From Isoetes taiwanensis (Eukaryota > Streptophyta > Lycopodiopsida > Isoetales > Isoetaceae), in NCBI GenBank assembly GCA_021234155.1, contig JAJEKV010000002.1:12811798-12875797 (forward strand): a DNA stretch of 64,000 nucleotides, written 5' to 3'. Of the stretch, positions 1 to 9,878 are shown one piece after another. Under the pieces are notes generated by a model. It saw only the letters and a list, made by a program, of their open reading frames with translations, was not told where the DNA came from and searched no databases. The stretch's first letter is position 1; each line of letters begins with the position of its first letter. Made by a program: the position numbers and the translations under genes.

Positions 1-169
1 GCGAACCTTTGGAGACATCCAAGGGGGATGAACACGTGGTGGCGTGGGGATGCCCTACAATTAGTCGAGCCACATTGGTGCGAGATCTAACGACCTCGAA
101 TGGGATATAATTCGAGGGTTCTCTTTAAGCGGAAATTTCCGTGCGGAGATTTCAAGGTGTAAAGAGATA

Positions 170-413
170 GGTCCCAATAAAAGTCGAGTGGATATCCCAC
201 TATGATGGCTCACATGATCTAACCTCTAGGGTGGCCTCTAGAGGGTGTAACCTCGAGGGTGTATAGTATAGTGTCTTAGAGGTCTAGATAGGTCCCAATA
301 AAAGCCGGAGTGGATATCCCACTATGATGGCTCACATGATCTAACCTCTAGGTGGCCTCCTAGAGGGGTGTAACCTCGAGGGTGTATAGTATAGTGTCTT
401 AGAGGTCTTAGAG
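170..413. repeat. 121-bp tandem duplication
   Basis: The block beginning GGTCCCAATAAAAG at 170 starts again at 291, giving two tandem units of about 121 bp with small differences. Each holds the phrase CCTCTAG..GGCCTC..TAGAGG, a short inverted repeat. The sequence before it (1-169) has no ORF and nothing recognised. Confidence 0.85.
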
Positions 414-639
414 GGTTGTTGTGAATGATATCTTTGTTGTGAATGATATGCTTGTGGGGGGTGTTGTGAATGATACATGTGTTGACAATTGAATTCTGAG
501 GACAATGATGGTGAATACATCCGAATACATCCGAGGCGAGACATGGAACATGGTGAGCTTACGGGTATGTATAAAGGTATGTATAATCTACATCAAAATG
601 GTACCATGCATAAAATCCCAAACAACAACTAAAAAAAAA

Positions 640-812
640 AAAGTGAGTGAGTGAGGTAGTAGTGAGATGGGGGCACTTCCCCTCGAGAGAGTGAGGTCGA
701 TGAGTGATGAGTGAGGTGGGCGCTTCCCCTCGGCGGGGATGAGTGAGGTGAGGTGGGGGGCTTCCCCTCGAGCGGTGAGGATGAGTGGTGAGGGGGGGCG
801 CTTCCCCATCGC
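640..812. repeat. GA/CT-rich degenerate repeat
   Basis: The phrase GGGCGCTTCCCCTCG and variants recur about four times at roughly 45-bp spacing, separated by GAGTGAGGTG-like purine runs. The antisense ORFs here are explained by this repetition. Between 414 and 640 only short GTTGTGAATGATA repeats are seen. Confidence 0.7.
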
Positions 813-954
813 CCGTTGAGGGACTTTGCAGCATTAGACTAAGTCCTTAGAGAGGTCCTTAAAAAGTGTCCTTAAGAAAATGAACTCGAACTCCAACTCC
901 AAAAAAAAAAACTCGGACTAACTATACTATACAACTCAAAGCGTCAAAAGAAAA

Positions 955-1595
955 ACAAACAAACCACAAACTCAAAACTCCATTTCTCAAAACTACTACA
1001 TAAACTCAAACTCCACAAACTCAAACTCCACAAAATAAAACTCAAATTCTCTATTTTGAAAAAAAAAACAAACAAACCACAAACTCAAAACTCCATTTCT
1101 CAAAACTCCATTTCTCTTTGTGGCTTGTTACTACATAAACTCAAACTCCACAAACTCAAACTCCACAAACTCAAACTCAAATTCTCTCTTTTTTGTGACT
1201 TGTTACTACACAAACACAAACTCCACAAACTAAAACTCCAATTCTCTCTTTTTGTGACTTGTTACTACACAAACACAAACTCCACAAACTAAAACTCCAA
1301 TTCTCTCTGTGGGTTTGTTACTACATAAACTCAAACTTCCAAACTCTAAACTCCACAAACTAAAACTCCAATTCTCTTTTTGGCTTGTTACTACATAAAC
1401 TCAAACTCCACAAACTCAAACTCAAATTCTCTCTTTTGTGACTTGTTACTACACAAACACAAACTCCACAAACTAAAAACTCAATTTCTCTTTGTGGGTT
1501 GTTACTACATAAAATCAAACTTCAAACTCTAAACTCCACAAACTAAAACTCCAATTCTCTTTTGTGGCTTGTTACTACATAAATTCAAACTTACG
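955..1595. repeat. AC-rich tandem minisatellite, ~60-bp unit
   Basis: Units of about 58-65 bp built on TTGTTACTACATAAACTCAAA, CTCCACAAACT and AATTCTCTCTTT recur around ten times with substitutions and length changes. Any plus-strand ORF here simply reads the repeat. Confidence 0.85.
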
Positions 1596-1610
1596 TGTTT
1601 TACAATATAT

Positions 1611-2274
1611 TCAAAATCTGAATAAGCAAGTCATGTCCATAATCTCTAAAACTTGATTACATATACAAATAATCAAGTAATCCCTTATACTAGACACAAC
1701 CTGTGGTGTAAAACATCGGTTTGAATAGTGTAACCAATTCTGTATGGCAGCATCTTCCTCCATGATGATTTTAGCAAACATACAAATATACAATCCACAT
1801 GAATAACCATTTGATTGGAGAGGATGAGGGCTAAGATGGCACCACCGCAAATTCTCTTTGAATTGGGCTGCTCGTGGGGAAAGCTTGGCCAAAGCTTCTA
1901 TTAGCTTGTTATAAGAGAGGAAAGTCAATTCCTACATAATCAAAATAAGTTTACATTTGAATTCACAAATTGACCACTTACCTGCTTATAGGTGTCCAAT
2001 CATACCTTTGACAACCAAGGCTATCAAAGTGCAATATAACTGGATAAGTGTAATTGCTAGGGGCTAAAAGACCCAATATCACAGCTGCAGTCCAATGATT
2101 CCTATGGCACATAGGAATAATCAAACATGCACAATGGTCCATATCCAATCCCAGCAACAATTTGGATATAACAAGTTCTTTTTTCATTTTTATATATCCA
2201 TATGTTAGTGCATGACATATGTATACTTGTTTTCTTCGTTCCTCATCCAAATGTAGCCACTCATTTCTAAGCAA
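1611..2274 (-). pseudogene. Ulp1-type (peptidase C48) cysteine protease fragment
   Basis: The minus strand encodes the catalytic part of a Ulp1/SENP-type SUMO protease fold in two pieces. The first (about 2274 to 1983) has the histidine block CHRNHWTAAVI and the aspartate block HFDSLG. The second (about 1931 to 1611) has the oxyanion glutamine and catalytic cysteine in LQSNGYSCGLYICMF. All four signature residues (His, Asp, Gln, Cys) are therefore present in family order. A 50-nt gap with AG/GTAAGT and TATGTAG/G borders separates the pieces, but splicing there shifts the frame into a TGA, so either the gene is broken or a base is wrong. In plants this family includes host SUMO proteases and many copies carried by MULE and CACTA transposons; the repeat-rich setting favours a transposon-carried copy. 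Confidence 0.65.
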
Positions 2275-2383
2275 AATACACCATTTCTAAGCAAAATACA
2301 CCATGCTATAAAGAGGTCACAACAGAAAGTACAATCCTAGGTATACAATAATTTACCTCATGAACAGATCAATGATCGTATTA

Positions 2384-2686
2384 TTAAGCCATCGTATGAT
2401 CATCATATTCCAAGAATCTTCTACAATAGGGACATACACGTTCAGGTGAGTCTGATAGGAAATTTGTTTCTATAGACTCGGGTAGATAAGGATCTAGTTT
2501 AATCCCGTTCTCAAGGACATTGCAGCCTTCAATAAGCCTTTCAAGACACGGTTTGAGTTTTGCAATCTCATCATTGTCCCCTTGCCTCCTCTTCTCAATA
2601 GCATCAAGATCTTCCTCTACAACAACCAATGATGCCACAACTTTAACTACCTCGGCTTCCTTCATATCTACCAATTTTGCACACAA
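2384..2686 (-). CDS. Possible upstream exon: coiled coil with CPYC motif
   Basis: An open stretch of about 100 codons lies directly upstream of the Ulp1 fragment on the same strand. It reads as a charged helical segment (EEDLDAIEKRRQGDNDEIAK), then a region ending in VCPYCRRFLEYDDH with a single CxxC pair. It is not a recognised domain. Position and strand suggest an N-terminal exon of the same gene, but no splice link could be proved. Plant transposon-borne Ulp1 proteins often carry long unconserved N-terminal regions. Confidence 0.35.
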   Translation of the reverse strand: MCAKLVDMKEAEVVKVVASLVVVEEDLDAIEKRRQGDNDEIAKLKPCLERLIEGCNVLENGIKLDPYLPESIETNFLSDSPERVCPYCRRFLEYDDHTMA

Positions 2687-2989
2687 ATTTTGCTTCCTTT
2701 GTCATTCCTTGCATCAAGCATTTGATGTCTACAATTTCTTGCATATAATGCTCCTTCTTCTCCCTCAATGATTTGAAGGTTTTCTTCAACTCTTTCCATT
2801 TGTTATATTATTTTTGTAGCCTACAATCAACCTCTTTCACCTTCAATTATTGGACTCCTTCCATTTTGTCATCACGGTAAAGGAATCAATGAAACAATTT
2901 CCATAAATTAGTTACGGGGATACAAGTATATTCCACAATCTAAAGAAACTTTTATTAAAGGCTCAATCCACAATCTATATTCCACTCAC

Positions 2990-3420
2990 TATAATTGGGG
3001 TTCAATCTATAAAATATAATCCACAAAGCACAAAGTATAAATCCTTAACCACAATTTAACCATCACAAATGCAAAACCACAAACCAGCACAAATGCAAAA
3101 CCACAAACCACAAAACACAATATAAAATTCCCCCAATCCACAAACCAAAACATGCAACCACAAACCACAAACTAGAACACAATATAAAATTCACTCAATC
3201 CACAAACTAAGACACCCAACTCATAAACCAAATCCATTAACCCCAAACCACAAATCATAAACCACAAACAACAAATCCAAATATATAAACTACAATCTAA
3301 ATTCACAAACTCTAAATCACAATTATATACTACAAATAATATAAATTCACAACTCCAATTTAAGAACTCCAAACCACAATTCTACTAAAGAACTACAATT
3401 TAAGCTGCTGGCGACAAAAA
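2990..3420. repeat. AC-rich low-complexity tract
   Basis: Irregular repeats of CCACAAACCACAAA and CACAATATAAAATTC, similar in style to the 955-1595 minisatellite but without a clear period. No gene is supported here. From 3420 to 4170 only short ORFs without recognisable domains are present. Confidence 0.6.
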
Positions 3421-4170
3421 CTATCACAAAAACTATGACCACAATAACCGAGAAAGGTTAGGCTATGAACAAACCAATGATTATTAAGACTCTACAATGT
3501 TTATCAAAAGTACTTTACTATCAGAATGTCCAAGGTAAAATCTCCTTTTTGCATCTCCAACTTTCTTTGAAACCACCCACATTGTGTTGCGTAAAAGCTC
3601 ATTTGACAAAATGCAAATTAAACAAAATAAAAACTACAACTTGTATTACCATATTTACGTCTCTTAGACTCCACGGTTTTAGAATATGATGAAGCCAATC
3701 GTGGTTCGTTGATGCCTGAATCTTGTATAGGTTTTAGTGCTTTTCTAGTCCCACTATCTTCTTGGATGGGTATATTATCTTCTTCTAGCATTGAAGACCT
3801 CTTTTTTTTTTTTTGAAGCATGCTTATAAAAACTCAACCAATCTATATCCTTACCTTTAACATCATGCAAAAACCATACTCTGACCATAACTTGACTAAC
3901 TTTGCCCATTTTGAACATGACTCCTTTCCTCATAGATTGCCCTATAAATGCTCGAGGAAAAGCCTCTTTCTTTTCTTTTTTGAGCCCTCAATCTATAGGA
4001 TTGTTTTATTCTCCACCTTTGGTCCCCAATACTTGCGCATCTCTAATGGATCCACAAACTTTTCCTCATGTTTTAACAAATCTCGTATGATAATCCACTA
4101 TCATTCAAGACATTTTTTTCCATTTCTACAACCATGAAATTTAAGAGACCAAGGATTGAACCAACTCCAC

Positions 4171-4500
4171 AAGGTCAAAAATCAATCAAAATTGGCACTA
4201 CATACAACAAAAGCTTTGCCACAAGCTCTAGCTATGATCCGGCAATCTTTATGCTATGATCCACAAGCTATGATCCACAAGATGGCGTTTGTGCTTCATA
4301 ATCTCTATTTAGGTCTTTTCACAAGGTCAAAAATCAATGGAAACAAAATCGGCACTGCATATAGCAAAGCTTTTCCCAAAAGCTTTTCCCATGATTTGGC
4401 AAGCTATGATCCGCCAATCTCTGTTTGGTGGCTATGATCCACAAGATCTGTTTGGCTATGATCCACAAGCTACGATCCACAAGATCTGGCTATTCTTCGG
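4171..4500. repeat. ~150-bp imperfect tandem repeat with CTATGATCCACAAG sub-repeats
   Basis: ACAAGGTCAAAAATCAAT occurs near 4171 and again near 4321, with similar sequence following each. Inside, CTATGATCCACAAG and close variants occur about six times. From 4500 to 5766 nothing beyond short ORFs was recognised. Confidence 0.65.
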
Positions 4501-5766
4501 CGGTCTCTATTTAGGTCTTTTTGGTGTTCTTGGTTATTTTTTGGCGGTCCACGTTATTTTGGTCTCCGTGGCATTTGGCTTGTGTGGCAAATTCAAAAAG
4601 TCCTATTCTCGAGAAAGATATCATGCCAAAGAGAGGGAATTTTATTTTTGCACTATCATAAATGCTAAATGATTTGAATTTTTGTGTGTACAAACCACAA
4701 TCTTGAACTATGTTTTGGACTATTTTTGTGGTGCAAAAATGAGCAAAATTGAGACACCATACCATGAATCCACCCATAATTTTAGGAGAAGATTTTAGTG
4801 AAACATAGAGGTAGTCAGATGGTGCCTAAGCCAATCTTTACTAAATAAAGACTAGTAGCAAATATGCCTTATACTAGACAAAGGCGCATGCATGAAAATC
4901 AAGCATGCTAAACGTAAATATGAAAAAAAAAAAAAACCCTTTTCTCTAAGTAAAAGGACATGGGAACCAAATTGCATACCTCATATTTAGTCAAACGCTC
5001 TTGTAACTTCTCATGTTTCTAAAGATTGCACCGATTTGCTATGCCATGCACCAAAGAGTCAGGTTGTGTGCTCCATATTCTAGATTGCCCAGAGGGGGAG
5101 TATTTGGCAAAATTGAGGTTCACTAGATTTCACTTATACAAACAGGGCTTTTGCATGTGATTCAATACATGATACTTGTGCAATAGGGTCACCTCACCTC
5201 CATATCCTATTAGGTTCTAACTAGCTAAGAGCAATCAAGTTTCTATTAGAAACAACGGTAAGGTGGCCAAGATGAGCAATGAGGTGGCAAAAATGAGTTA
5301 TGATGTGGCAAAATATGGATAGATGGAAAAATGAAGAATTTGCCTAGCCTACTTTGCAACTTTTTAGAAGAGCATATTTCACTATGATGTCATGGCATTT
5401 TTTGGATGATGACGAGGGACTATTACAGGTTCACACCTTCTTCGTCTCCAATAAACAATGCTTATTCAGGCTTGCAAAGAAAGCTAGGATAAGGAGTGGT
5501 ATAAGACAAACAATTTGGCTAAGGAATCGAAGATCTGTTTGTGCACCAGCAGTGCCGAAGAAAGGAAAGAAAGACGGCTTCTCTCCTGCCATAGCTGCCC
5601 TAACTGCGTGCCCCAAGAAGCGACATCTAGGAGGTCATCTTCGTGACAAGCAGGAAATTTATTCAATCTAAGACCAAGTCTAATATCCAGTCAAGATCCC
5701 AAGTGCACACCTTCCGTTTATGTCATGGCACGATACAAGGCCCTGGTCGAATCTTACTAGGATATA

Positions 5767-6542
5767 GCCTCCGAAACGTAAACCCTGTGTGTTGCTAGGT
5801 TCTTGAAGGGTTTACATTTTGGAGGTTGAGTTTTAGTCATTTGTACTGGGGACATGCCTGAGAAGTTGCAGTTGAAAACGCGAAGCAGACAAACTGACGG
5901 AATGGAGTTTGAATCTATCCTCCTATTTGTTGAATGTCTGCACTCTGTATGTGGCTTGCTGTTTTTCTATGACAATTCACTAACAAAATTTGTGATCCAC
6001 TTTGAGCTAGTTTTTCTCCATCATTTCAATTCCAAATCAGGCCAAGTTTTTTCCCACATGTTCTTATAGCTGTTTTCCGATATTTATTTCAAAAATAATC
6101 CAAACTGTTGAGTATAACCTGAGTTATCATCATTTGAGTATGCAGACCTTGTTTTGTCTCAGGGAAATGCACTATCAAATTTTTGTTCCAGCTTTGAACC
6201 CGATTTTCTCTGTCATCTCATATCCAAATTGAGGTAAATTAGTTCCTGCATCTCAGCACAACTTTTCTCTGATTGCTCCTCCAAAAATTATTTAAAAATG
6301 ATTAGCAAAGCCCGAGTTATTTGGATCTGAGTGTAACTACCTCATTTTACTTTAGGAATCCTAATGTAATTGATGTTATTTTGTAAATTTTGCACAAACA
6401 TTGGTTGCCTTAAGCATCCTGGAGGTTCTAACACACCATATCTATTCAAAGCATGCATCGCAAGTGCAAAAGACCAAAACTCGACCTCCGAAATGTAAGC
6501 CCTTCAAGAACCTAGCAACTCGTAGGATTTACGTTTGGAGGC
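5767..6542. mobile_element. Foldback/MITE-like element with ~72-bp inverted arms
   Basis: The 72 bases at 5767-5838 match the reverse complement of 6472-6542 with few differences. Each arm is itself a hairpin: CCTCCGAAACGTAAACCC pairs imperfectly with GGGTTTACATTTTGGAGG across a ~22-nt loop containing TTGCTAGGTTCTTGAA. The interior of about 630 bp has no convincing gene. Nested hairpin arms are typical of foldback elements and of some MITEs. No target-site duplication could be assigned. Confidence 0.6.
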
Positions 6543-6841
6543 CGAAACGTGGTCCTTTTCATAGATAGCTTGATGCACCATCTCTAAACATGCATGCAGA
6601 GCCATCTTTAAACATGCATGTAGAGCCATGGCAAGTAAAAGAATGGGGTTCCAATTTATCGGCCATCCAGAAGCATGCTAAACAATGTCTTGCTATTGCA
6701 AAAGCAGCTCTTGGCTTTTAATTGCTACATCAGGAGGAGGATAGATCCAAACTCCGTTCCGTCAGTTCCAATTAATTGCTTCATGTATTCAACCGCGACT
6801 TCTCAGCCATGTCCCAAGTGCAAACAACCAAAACTCAGCCT

Positions 6842-8296
6842 AGGTGGCATGTTGGTGCCCACATGGCATGTTTGAGCCACCTTGGCATGTTTGAGAGTAG
6901 GTCGCATGTTGGAGCCTAGTTGGCATGGTGAAGCCCACGTGTCATGTTTGTGCCACCTTGGCATATTGGAGCCTAGGTGGCATGTTGGAACTTACATGGC
7001 ATTTCAGAGCCTAGGTGGCATGTTTGAGCCACCTTGGCATGTTTGAGCCTAGGTGGATGTTGGAGCCCACGTGGCATGTTTGAGCCACCTTGACATGTTG
7101 GACCTATGGCATGTTGGAGCCCGCGTGGCATTTTGGAGCCTAGGTGGCATGTTTAAGACACCTTGGCATGTTTGAGCCTAGGTGGCATGTTGGAGCCCAC
7201 ATGGCATGTTTGAGCCACCTTGGCATGTTGGAGCCTAGGTGGCATGTTGGAGCCAGCGTGGCATTTTGGAGCCTAGGTGGCATATTGGAGCCCCCTTGGC
7301 ATGTTGGAGCCAACATGGCATGTTTGAGCCACCTTGGCATGTTGGAGCCTAGGTGGCATATTGGGCTTGCATGGCATTTTGGAGCATAGGTGGCATATTT
7401 GAGCTACGTTGGCATGTTGGAGCCTAGGTGGCATGTTTGAGCCACCTTGTCATGTGGAGCTTAGGTGGCATGTTGGAGCCTTCGTGGCATGTTTGAGCCA
7501 CATTGGCATGTTTTAGACTAGGTCGCATGTTGAAGCCAGCGTGGCATTTCGGAGTCTAGGCGGCATGTTTGAGACACCTTGGCATGTTGGAGCTGAGGTG
7601 GCATGTTGGAACCCACATGGCATGTTTGAGCCACCTTGGCATGTTTGAGCCACCTTGGCATGTTGGAGCCGAGGTATCATGTTGGAGCTTGTGTGGCATG
7701 TTTGAGCCACCTTGGCATGTTTGAGACTAGGTCGCATGTTGGAGCCTAGGTGGCATGTTGGAGGGCGTGGCATGTTTGAGCCACCTTGGCATGTTGGAGC
7801 TCTCGTGGCATACACCTTGGCATGTTTGAACCTATGTGGCATGTTGGAGCCTAGGTGGCATGTTTGAGCCACGCATGGGTGGCGTGTTGGAAACACATGG
7901 CATGTTTGAGCCACCTTGGCATGTTTGAGCCTTGGTGGCATGTTGGTGCCTAGGCGACATGCTTGAGCCAGCTTGGCAGGTTGGAGCCTGGGTGGCATGT
8001 TGGAGCCCACATGGCATGTTTGAGCCACCTTGACATGTTGGAGCCCTAGGTGGTATGAAGCCCATGTGGCATGTTTGAGCCACCTTGGCCTGTTTGAGCC
8101 TAGGTGTCATGTTGGAGCCTAGGTGGCATGTTGGAGCCTATAGGTGGCATATAGGAGGCCGCAAAGCATATTTGAGCCACCTTGGCATGTTTGAGCCTAG
8201 GTGGCATGTTGGTGCCTAGGTGGCATGCTTGAGCCACCTTGGCATGTTGGCACCTAATTGGCATGTTGGAGCCCACGTGGCATGTTTGAGCCATGT
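6842..8296. repeat. 19-bp minisatellite array, ~75 units
   Basis: Continuous 19-bp units of the form GGCATGTTGGAGCCTAGGT, with variants ending CCACCTT, CCTAGGT and CCCACGT/CCCACAT. The variants often follow each other in a three-unit (57-bp) order, so a higher-order repeat is partly visible. As 57 is divisible by three, long ORFs arise on both strands and read as 19-residue repeats; the longest minus-strand one spans 7513-8028. These ORFs are by-products of the array. The array fades near 8296 after GAGCCATG. Confidence 0.95.
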
Positions 8297-8369
8297 TGGA
8301 TCTAACCGTTGAAATTATTTTTCACGAATGTAAAACAATACGATACATTCCCAACACAAACAATATTCC

Positions 8370-9075
8370 AGGTGGTGGTGCTTTGCTTAAGAAATAGCCT
8401 CAAAAAAACCATACTTCCTTAAGAAATAGCTATGTAAAAACTACACCACTTCAGAAAACCACACTTCTGTAAAAAACAGCCACTTAAAAACTACACCTAC
8501 TTAAAAACCACACCTCAAAAAACCATACTTACTTTAAAAAACAGCTACTTAAAAACTATACCTAGTTATATAAACCACACCTAAAAAAATCATACTTCCT
8601 TAAAAATAGCTTCTTAAAAACTACACCTAGTTATAAACTACACCACTTCAAAAAACCATACTTCATTAAAAAACAGCCACTTAAAAACTACACCCGCTTA
8701 CTTTCTTTAAAAAACAGCTATTTAAAAACTACACCCACTTATAAATGACACCTCAAAAAACAACACCTCGATTGAAAAAAATCATACCACTTCAAAAAAC
8801 CATACTTCCTTAAAAAACAACCACTTAAAAACTATACCTCTTTATAAACCACACTTCAAAAAACTATACTTCCATAAAAAACGACTCTTAAAAACTACAC
8901 CTAGTTATAAACTACACCTCAAAAAAAAAACACCTTCTTAAAAACAACACCCCCTCAAAAAAATAAGCAACACTTCTTTTAAAAAAATGACACCTCAAAA
9001 AAAGACCACACCTTCAAAAAAAAAAAAGCTATAGCTCCATAAAAAAAACTACACCGCCTCCTTAATAAACCACAC
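8370..9075. repeat. Degenerate CTTAAAAACTACACC repeat tract
   Basis: Short phrases CTTAAAAACTACACC, ATAAACCACACC and CAAAAAACCATACTTCC alternate irregularly for about 700 bp. It is an A/C-rich decayed minisatellite with no gene. Confidence 0.75.
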
Positions 9076-9184
9076 CTCCACATAACCACATGTAGATTTT
9101 TTGGAACAACGACATGTGGTCTTTTTGTTACTGTTGTTTTTAGGTGTGGACCCAGAATTGGGGTGGTAGTGAAGGTTCTGTAAC

Positions 9185-9560
9185 TTTCTAAGTAAAGGAA
9201 TCTCATGAAACCTAAGGGGATCTCATAAAACATAAGGGAATCTATGTAAAACTTCATGAAGCCTTAGAAACCCTAAGAGAATCTTGATAGCATCTAAAGG
9301 TACCTCGCGAAATCTAGAAGAACCCAAGGAATTCTCATACTTCTAAAAGAAAGTCTCATTCTTCTTGAAAGTCTCATGAAATCTAAGGCAATCTCATAAA
9401 AGACAAGGGAATCTATAGAAATATTGAGAAACTTGATTCTAGAGATTCTAAAATGTTCCATGACTTTCTAGAATGTCCTAGAATGTTCTAGGACTTTCTA
9501 GAATCTAGAAAGTAAGGGAATCTCATAAAATTGAGAGGAATCTTATAAAATATAAGGGAA
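9185..9560. repeat. AATCTCATAAAA / CTAAGGGAATCT repeat family
   Basis: Many near-repeats of GGAATCTCATAAAACATAAG and CTAGAATGTTCTAGGACTTT. The same family occurs at 14440-14587 and 25439-25610, the two sides of retrotransposon copy A, so it is the sequence into which copy A inserted. Confidence 0.75.
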
Positions 9561-9626
9561 TATAGAATAGAATAGAATAGAATAGAATAGAATAGAATAG
9601 AATAGAATAGAATAGAATAGAATAGA
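9561..9626. repeat. (AATAG)n microsatellite
   Basis: About thirteen near-perfect copies of the pentanucleotide AATAG directly follow the AATCTCATAAAA repeat. The uniform units suggest recent expansion. Confidence 0.95.
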
Positions 9627-9629
9627 CAT

Positions 9630-9872
9630 TAACGTCCCTTGTGCCCTCAGGCCCCTGGACTTGTGTAGCATGGGCGAGCTCCCTGAAAGGGCGCTACGAG
9701 CACATTACGCTGTTATGATGTAGCCTTTTCTGAAGGCTGACTTTTTTCTATTATTACCGGCATCCCGCTTTACTTCGGCTTCGTGGCCGTGCAGTGATGC
9801 GTTGTTATCAATCAACTTTTAACTGAACAATTTAGTGTGGAGTTTATGAGCCGTTTTTGTGCGGTTCATATG
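9630..9872. other. GC-richer unidentified insert
   Basis: This stretch differs in composition from its neighbours and includes GGGCGAGCTCCCTGAAAGGG, GCTACGAGCACATTACGCTG and, near its end, a small hairpin GAGCCG...CGGTTC. No ORF is present. The hairpin and the GAGCACATTACGCTG phrase recall plant mitochondrial group II intron ends, but the hairpin is shorter than a normal domain V, so this is only a suggestion. Confidence 0.3.
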
Positions 9873-9878
9873 GCGATT

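Noticed and set aside
5431-5671. Three overlapping ORFs near 5.4-5.7 kb
   Set aside because: They overlap on both strands with no domain or splice support; none could be preferred.
7140-8294. Long ORFs on both strands reading as 19-residue repeats
   Set aside because: They follow from the 57-bp period of the minisatellite and occur on both strands, so they are not evidence of a gene.
6842-8296. Resemblance to a CRISPR array
   Set aside because: Units are directly adjacent 19-mers without spacers and the sequence is a eukaryotic nuclear window.
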